From NCBI GenBank assembly GCA_002840115.1, contig PGZG01000053.1, positions 1-10,555 of the forward strand: a stretch of 10,555 nt of DNA, read 5' to 3'. A program made the position numbers and the translations under genes. The stretch comes from Gammaproteobacteria bacterium HGW-Gammaproteobacteria-14. Lineage in GTDB: Bacteria; Pseudomonadota; Gammaproteobacteria; Pseudomonadales; Alcanivoracaceae. This document shows, in pieces, positions 6,497-10,555 of the stretch. Below the pieces are notes generated by a model. It was not told the origin of the DNA, made no database searches, and was given only the letters and a program-made list of their open reading frames with translations. The first letter of the stretch is position 1. The number at the start of each line of letters is the position of its first letter.

Positions 6497-7129
6497 TCAT
6501 GCCTTGAGTGATAACGCAGCCTCAGCTTTGCCCATTTCGCCATCGACAATATGGCCGACCATGTCCACCAGTCCTTCGGCGAGCTGGTCAAAAGTAATCA
6601 TCGGTGATGCTTCACCAAGATGGCGAATGACTGAAAACATGCCGCCGTTGATGACGATATAGCTCATTACCGGAATGTTTTGCATCTTCATCACCTCCGG
6701 GTGGTGCATGACATATTGAACCACCAGGTCCATCAGAATCTTATTGATCGGTTCCAGATTATCCCGGTGGGCAATATTCACCGCCTGGCCGGCATACTTC
6801 AGATAGCGACCGTCATCGCGCATCAACAATTCGCGGAACTCATACAGCAGAGTGCGAACGGCTTCGCGAATGTCCATCTTTACCAGTCTCGGGGTTAGCG
6901 GCTGGATCATGGCAACAACGTCCGCCACCACCATCTGGTACATGGCGTCCATGACTTCCTGCTTGTTGGCGAAGTACTCGTACAGGGAGCCAACACCAAT
7001 TCCGGCAACGTCGGCGATATGTCGGGTGGTGGTTCCTTCGATGCCGTGCTTGGCCAGGCATATAAAGCCAGCCTCGATAATCGACTCGACGGTGGCCTTG
7101 GCACGTTGCTGCTGAGGTTTGCGCGGCAT
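6497..7129 (-). CDS. TetR/AcrR-family transcriptional regulator
   Basis: A 210-aa repressor-type regulator of normal family length. The N-terminal TetR helix-turn-helix is clear: residues about 14-58, including GIEGTTTRHIADVAGIGVGS (29-48) followed by LYEYFANKQEV, the usual LY.YF..K motif. The C-terminal ligand domain (about 75-200) is helical and cannot be assigned to a ligand class by eye. The ATG at 7129 has only a weak, distant AGGA upstream. It is divergent from the SDR gene with a 120-nt gap holding two inverted repeats, the classic layout of a TetR protein repressing both itself and the adjacent operon. It is convergent with the AraC gene (53-nt gap). The inducer is probably a substrate or intermediate of the SDR/di-iron/BVMO pathway; this is inference. 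Confidence 0.93.
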   Translation of the reverse strand: MPRKPQQQRAKATVESIIEAGFICLAKHGIEGTTTRHIADVAGIGVGSLYEYFANKQEVMDAMYQMVVADVVAMIQPLTPRLVKMDIREAVRTLLYEFRELLMRDDGRYLKYAGQAVNIAHRDNLEPINKILMDLVVQYVMHHPEVMKMQNIPVMSYIVINGGMFSVIRHLGEASPMITFDQLAEGLVDMVGHIVDGEMGKAEAALSLKA

Positions 7130-7145
7130 AAGAGGAAAGTCCTAA

Positions 7146-7174
7146 TCCGAATTGAATCCGAACAATGATTCGGA
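7146..7174. promoter_or_regulatory. TCCGAA repeats, candidate TetR operator 1
   Basis: TCCGAA occurs at 7146-7151 and 7157-7162, and its inverse TTCGGA at 7169-7174. The last two form an inverted repeat with a 6-nt spacer, an 18-bp footprint typical of TetR-family operators. It lies between the -35 and -10 of the candidate SDR promoter. Confidence 0.5.
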
Positions 7175-7181
7175 ATATCTT
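7152..7181 (+). promoter_or_regulatory. Candidate promoter of the SDR-BVMO operon
   Basis: TTGAAT (7152-7157) and TATCTT (7176-7181) lie 18 nt apart, giving a predicted start near 7188 and a leader of about 60 nt before the SDR ATG. The -10 hexamer is the same as that proposed for the AraC-family gene. Both candidate operators overlap or abut it. Confidence 0.4.
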
Positions 7182-7197
7182 GCCATTGTTCAATGGC
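7182..7197. promoter_or_regulatory. Perfect palindrome, candidate TetR operator 2
   Basis: GCCATTG (7182-7188), TT, then CAATGGC (7191-7197): a perfect 7-bp inverted repeat with a 2-nt centre. It covers the predicted start point of the SDR transcript, where a bound repressor would block initiation. Confidence 0.5.
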
Positions 7198-7249
7198 GGG
7201 ATCAATGACGCATTCATTCGCGGGCCATCCACTAATCAAGAGGTTCAGC

Positions 7250-8077
7250 ATGTCCAGGAACAAGCATTCCAGTAAGGCCTGTGCAGTAGTCACCGGCGCT
7301 GGCAGCGGCATTGGTGAGGCTTTCGCCTATGAGCTGGCGCGCCGTGGGGGCCGGGTGGTGTGCTCCGATATCAATCTGGAAACGGTCGAAGCCACGGCGG
7401 CCGCTATTCGTGCCAAGGGTGGCGAAGCGGTGGCGTTTGCCTGTGATGTGTCGAAGCTGGAACAGGTCGAGCAATTGGCGCGGGATGCGGAGCAATGGTT
7501 CGGCTGCCCGGTTGATCTGGTGGTGAATAATGCCGGGGTCGGTGCCGGTGGTATGAATATCGGTGATATCCCCATGGATGACTGGCATTGGGTGATGGGT
7601 GTGAACTTGTGGGGCGTGATTCATGGCTGTCATGTTTTTGCCCCGAAAATTCGAGCCCTCGGTCGCGGAGGCATTATTAATGTGTGTTCCACGGCAAGTT
7701 TTGCCGCAGCTCCCTTAATGGGGCCATACAACGTTAGCAAAGCGGCAGTGCTGGCATTATCGGAAACGCTGGCCGCAGAAATGAGCGGTACGGGTGTTGG
7801 TGTTACCGCGTTATGTCCCACCTTCGTTAAAACCAATATTGCTCGTGATGGCCGTATCCCTGAAGGCTCCTCCCAGATTGCTGCCAAGCTGATGAAGTGG
7901 ACGGGCATTTCTGCCGAGCGAGTGGCGAATACCACGCTCAATGCACTTGATCGTGGGCAGCTGTACGTACTCCCGCAATTTGATGCTCGTACCATCTGGC
8001 GTGCCAAGCGTTTGGTGCCTGCGGCCTATACCCGTGGTGCTGGTTTGTTGAGCCGACTGGCTGCCGCGAAACTCTGA
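7250..8077 (+). CDS. Short-chain dehydrogenase/reductase (SDR)
   Basis: A 275-aa classical SDR that should interconvert an alcohol and a ketone or aldehyde with a nicotinamide cofactor. Visible motifs are TGAGSGIG (15-22) for the dinucleotide fold, D40 at the end of strand 2 (favours NAD(H) over NADP(H)), D65, NNAG (93-96), and catalytic N119, S147, Y160 and K164 (YNVSK). Length is standard, with about 30 extra residues at the C-terminus that are basic and hydrophobic. The ATG at 7250 has AAGAGG 6 nt upstream; an in-frame ATG at 7193 overlaps a palindrome and is less likely. It is the first gene of the operon, 38 nt before the di-iron gene. Size and context resemble the SadH-like SDR of the mycobacterial mymA operon; the substrate is not evident from sequence. 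Confidence 0.94.
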   Translation: MSRNKHSSKACAVVTGAGSGIGEAFAYELARRGGRVVCSDINLETVEATAAAIRAKGGEAVAFACDVSKLEQVEQLARDAEQWFGCPVDLVVNNAGVGAGGMNIGDIPMDDWHWVMGVNLWGVIHGCHVFAPKIRALGRGGIINVCSTASFAAAPLMGPYNVSKAAVLALSETLAAEMSGTGVGVTALCPTFVKTNIARDGRIPEGSSQIAAKLMKWTGISAERVANTTLNALDRGQLYVLPQFDARTIWRAKRLVPAAYTRGAGLLSRLAAAKL

Positions 8078-8115
8078 CTTCCAATGTTCTCTTTCAAAGT
8101 TTCAGGAGAAATACC

Positions 8116-9042
8116 ATGGCAATGATTGATCTCGACAAGATGCTGGAAAAAGTGAAAGCCACCCAATGGTCTTTGGGGGATATTGATTGGGATGCGCCCG
8201 GCGCCGAGATGATTACCGAAGAGCAGTGGCCAAAGCTAAAGGATTTTATGGCCGATCTAATGTGGATTGAACATGTTGGCGCCCGTGCCTTTGCTGCCAT
8301 GGCGAAGAAGGCTCCCACGGAAACGTTGCGCCAGCTGTACAGCTATTTCCATGCGGAAGAACAGCGCCATGCCAATGCCGAGATGGCACTGATGAAACGC
8401 TGGGGCATGCTCGACGGAGACACCATTCCAGAGCCGAACGTCAATCTGCGCCTGGTAATTGAATGGCTGGACCGCTATGCCGATGAGATGCCGTACTATG
8501 TCCTTGGTACGGTGATTCCGATGCTGGAAATCGCCCTGGACGGTGCCCTTTGTACTTTCCTGCTGGAAACCGTGGATGACCCGGTTTGTCATCAGGCATT
8601 TGAGAAAATCAATGACGATGAGTCCCGTCACCTTGGTGTTGGTTTCTCGGTCATGGAAATGCAGGGCCATAACAAAACCACTATCGGCATTGCCAAAATG
8701 ATGGCGCCGCTTCTGGACCCACGTCTGCTGCTTGGTATTGCCTCGTACTTCCCGCTGCTCAACAAGATGCGTGACAACATCATGGATATGGGATTGCCGG
8801 AAGAGAAGCTGTATGCGGCGATGAGAAAGTTCGAGAAAATTGGTGGCCGTACAGCAGAGGGACGACGTAATCCCTGGTATCAGATTATTCAGCACCATGG
8901 TCGCTTTGTGGTCAATCGCAGTAACCGTTTTTACCATGTGCCGATTGATGCAGCGGTAAAAGTGACCGGTTTGATTCCACGCAAAATGCTGCCGAAGGTG
9001 CCCAGCTGGGTTAAAGAGCTTACCTGGCAGCCTACCGCCTGA
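8116..9042 (+). CDS. Ferritin-like di-iron protein, probable oxygenase
   Basis: A 308-aa protein with a full carboxylate di-iron ligand set on four predicted helices: E52 (WIEHVGARAF), E82-x2-H85 (AEEQRHANAEM), E138 (MLEIALDG) and E169-x2-H172 (DDESRHLGVGF). This spacing fits ferritin-like oxidases, oxygenases and desaturases rather than iron storage, and the protein is longer than ferritin or rubrerythrin. The C-terminal third (about 200-308) is basic and may contact a membrane or partner. I cannot name a closer family. Start: GGAG lies 7 nt before the ATG at 8116. It sits between the SDR and BVMO genes, so it may introduce the hydroxyl group that the SDR oxidises; this is inference. It has little visible similarity to the PF10118 protein upstream beyond the ligand pattern. 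Confidence 0.88.
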   Translation: MAMIDLDKMLEKVKATQWSLGDIDWDAPGAEMITEEQWPKLKDFMADLMWIEHVGARAFAAMAKKAPTETLRQLYSYFHAEEQRHANAEMALMKRWGMLDGDTIPEPNVNLRLVIEWLDRYADEMPYYVLGTVIPMLEIALDGALCTFLLETVDDPVCHQAFEKINDDESRHLGVGFSVMEMQGHNKTTIGIAKMMAPLLDPRLLLGIASYFPLLNKMRDNIMDMGLPEEKLYAAMRKFEKIGGRTAEGRRNPWYQIIQHHGRFVVNRSNRFYHVPIDAAVKVTGLIPRKMLPKVPSWVKELTWQPTA

Positions 9043-9066
9043 ACAATACTATAAGTAATGCCGTGA

Positions 9067-9088
9067 GCGGGGCCGCCTCAGGTCCCGC
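9067..9088 (+). other. GC-rich hairpin between di-iron and BVMO genes
   Basis: GCGGGGCC (9067-9074) pairs with GGTCCCGC (9081-9088), eight pairs with one G-T wobble and a 6-nt loop. No T run follows, so it is not a standard terminator. In the 81-nt gap of an otherwise tight operon it may slow polymerase or set an mRNA end, lowering BVMO expression relative to the first two genes. Confidence 0.45.
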
Positions 9089-9123
9089 CTTCTCGTACAC
9101 CCATTTGATTCCGTGAGATTGTC

Positions 9124-10555
9124 ATGACCGATGCGACCAGCAAATCCGCTCGCAAAACCCCGGCGACTAAAAAAACTGAAGTTACCAAGGCTGCCAAGCC
9201 AAGCAAGTCTTCTGGCAAGGCTGTGGTAAAAGCGAAGACCACTAGTGTGACACCGGTAAGTCATAAGCCTGCTGCGGTATTGATTGTGGGTGCTGGTTTT
9301 GCAGGTCTGGGCATGGCGATTCGTCTGCAGCAGGCCGGCATAAACGATATCGTGATTCTGGAGCGTGGTAGTGAGGTGGGAGGCACCTGGCGCGATAATC
9401 AATATCCAGGGGCAGCCTGTGATATTCCATCGAACCTGTACTCCTATTCATTTGCCCAGAACCCTGAGTGGTCACGCAGTTTCTCGGGGAGTCGCGAAAT
9501 TCTTGGTTATATTCATCATCTGGTGAAAGAGTTTTCTCTTGAGCGCTATATTCGCTTTGGGAAAAACGTGCAGGACATGGCCTTTGATGAAAAGAAGGGG
9601 CTTTGGCAAGCTACCACCTCTGAAGGTGAGGTGTTTAGTGGCCGTGCTGCGGTGATGGCGCAGGGGCCCCTCTCCAATGCCAGTTTCCCCGATATGCCTG
9701 GCATCAATGAATACAAGGGACACAAGATTCACAGCGCTCGCTGGGATCACAATTATGACTTCAAAGGGAAGAAAGTTGCCGTAATCGGCACTGGTGCCAG
9801 CGCTATCCAGATCATTCCGGAGCTGGTTAAGGAAGTGGAGCATCTGACTGTATTTCAGCGTACCCCGGGCTGGGTAATGCCGCGTCCTGATTTCGAAACG
9901 CCGGAATGGAATAAGGAAATCTTCCGCAAATTGCCGTTTACCCAGTCGGCATTGCGTCAGGCGCTTTACTTGGCCCATGAATCCATGGCGCTGGCGGTGA
10001 TCTGGAGCTCACCGTTAACCAGAGTTGCAGAGCGTATTGGCCGTTGGCATTTGCATAGTCAGGTTAAGGATCGCTGGATGCGCCGTCAGCTGACGCCAAA
10101 CTATCGGATTGGCTGCAAGCGGGTATTGATTTCCAACGATTACTATCCGGCGCTGCAAAAGTCGAACTGCAAGTTGATCACCTGGCCGATTTATACCCTG
10201 TGTGAAGAGGGTATTCGCACGGTGGAAGGTATTGAGCATCAGTTCGACTGCATTGTCTTTGCCACTGGGTTTGAGGTGAGTAAAGCGGGCACGCCATTCC
10301 CTGTAACGGGTATCGGTGGTCGCCAGTTGAATGAAGAGTGGTCCCGTGGCGCGCAGGCCTACAAGAGCATTAACGTGGCCGGTTATCCCAATCTGTTTTT
10401 TACCTTCGGGCCGAACTCCGGGCCGGGCCATAATTCGGCTCTGGTGTATATGGAGTCACAGCTGGATTATGCGGTGCGGGGTATCCAGAAGATTCTCGGC
10501 GAGAATCTGAAAATGCTGGATGTGAAGCCGCATGTTCAGAAGCAATACAACGAAG
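9124..10555 (+). CDS. Baeyer-Villiger-type flavin monooxygenase (partial)
   Basis: The 3' end is cut by the window; 477 codons are present with no stop. It is a class B flavoprotein monooxygenase (CzcO/COG2072) that would use FAD, NADPH and O2 to insert oxygen next to a ketone, giving an ester, or to oxidise a related group. Motifs: FAD-binding GAGFAG (56-61), GGTW (86-89) and DIPS (100-103); the BVMO fingerprint YKGHKIHSARWD (197-208) with Tyr replacing the usual first Phe; the NADP-binding GTGASA (222-227); KR at 332-333, matching the catalytic Arg of phenylacetone monooxygenase; and ATGFEV near 382-387. An unusual Lys/Ala/Thr-rich extension of about 48 residues precedes the FAD fold. The ATG at 9124 has only a weak GTGAG upstream. 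Third gene of the SDR operon, presumably acting on the SDR's ketone product (inference). Confidence 0.93.
   Translation, partial: MTDATSKSARKTPATKKTEVTKAAKPSKSSGKAVVKAKTTSVTPVSHKPAAVLIVGAGFAGLGMAIRLQQAGINDIVILERGSEVGGTWRDNQYPGAACDIPSNLYSYSFAQNPEWSRSFSGSREILGYIHHLVKEFSLERYIRFGKNVQDMAFDEKKGLWQATTSEGEVFSGRAAVMAQGPLSNASFPDMPGINEYKGHKIHSARWDHNYDFKGKKVAVIGTGASAIQIIPELVKEVEHLTVFQRTPGWVMPRPDFETPEWNKEIFRKLPFTQSALRQALYLAHESMALAVIWSSPLTRVAERIGRWHLHSQVKDRWMRRQLTPNYRIGCKRVLISNDYYPALQKSNCKLITWPIYTLCEEGIRTVEGIEHQFDCIVFATGFEVSKAGTPFPVTGIGGRQLNEEWSRGAQAYKSINVAGYPNLFFTFGPNSGPGHNSALVYMESQLDYAVRGIQKILGENLKMLDVKPHVQKQYNE

Noticed and set aside
8257..8937. 226-codon frame opposite the di-iron gene
   Set aside because: The + strand frame has complete di-iron motifs and a good ribosome site; the antisense product has no recognisable motif.
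9472..9978. 168-codon frame opposite the BVMO gene
   Set aside because: Shadow of a monooxygenase with intact motifs; no independent support.

Overview
The window reads as chromosomal DNA of a gammaproteobacterium, probably an environmental, lipid- or hydrocarbon-using one. This is inference from gene content, moderate GC (about 50-55% by eye) and bacterial Shine-Dalgarno and terminator architecture; the sequence alone does not give the genus. No tRNA, rRNA, CRISPR array, insertion sequence or phage gene was found.

Left part (1-3618): two exported proteins on the + strand. The first (135-2078) is a lipoprotein with a Gly/Ser spacer and an array of about 11-12 GLUG repeats, likely an outer-membrane surface beta-solenoid. 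It is followed by three consecutive hairpins (2155-2231), the last terminator-like. The second (2329-3567) is a secreted, cysteine-rich protein of no family I recognise. A bidirectional terminator (3587-3618) separates it from a convergent unit.

Middle part (3601-6473): a minus-strand pair made of a PF10118-type 'metal-dependent hydrolase' with a ferritin-like di-iron ligand pattern, and an unrecognised 235-aa protein downstream. The pair is divergent from an AraC-family regulator with an Arabinose_bd-type N-terminal domain (the VirS/OruR-like architecture). The short region between them carries GTGAC-containing repeats that could be the regulator's binding site.

Right part (6497-10555): a TetR-family repressor divergent from an apparent operon of a short-chain dehydrogenase/reductase (SDR), a second, unrelated ferritin-like di-iron protein, and a Baeyer-Villiger-type flavin monooxygenase (BVMO) that runs off the window. 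Two inverted repeats in the TetR-SDR intergenic region overlie a plausible sigma70 promoter and are good operator candidates. A strong hairpin lies between the di-iron gene and the BVMO gene.

Taken together, the AraC, PF10118, TetR, SDR, di-iron and BVMO genes look like a regulated oxidative pathway. The possible order is hydroxylation of a hydrophobic substrate by a di-iron protein, oxidation of the alcohol to a ketone by the SDR, then oxygen insertion by the BVMO to an ester. The layout recalls the mycobacterial VirS-mymA locus (AraC regulator, BVMO, SDR), but with two di-iron proteins and an orphan gene added. Substrate and reaction order are inference.
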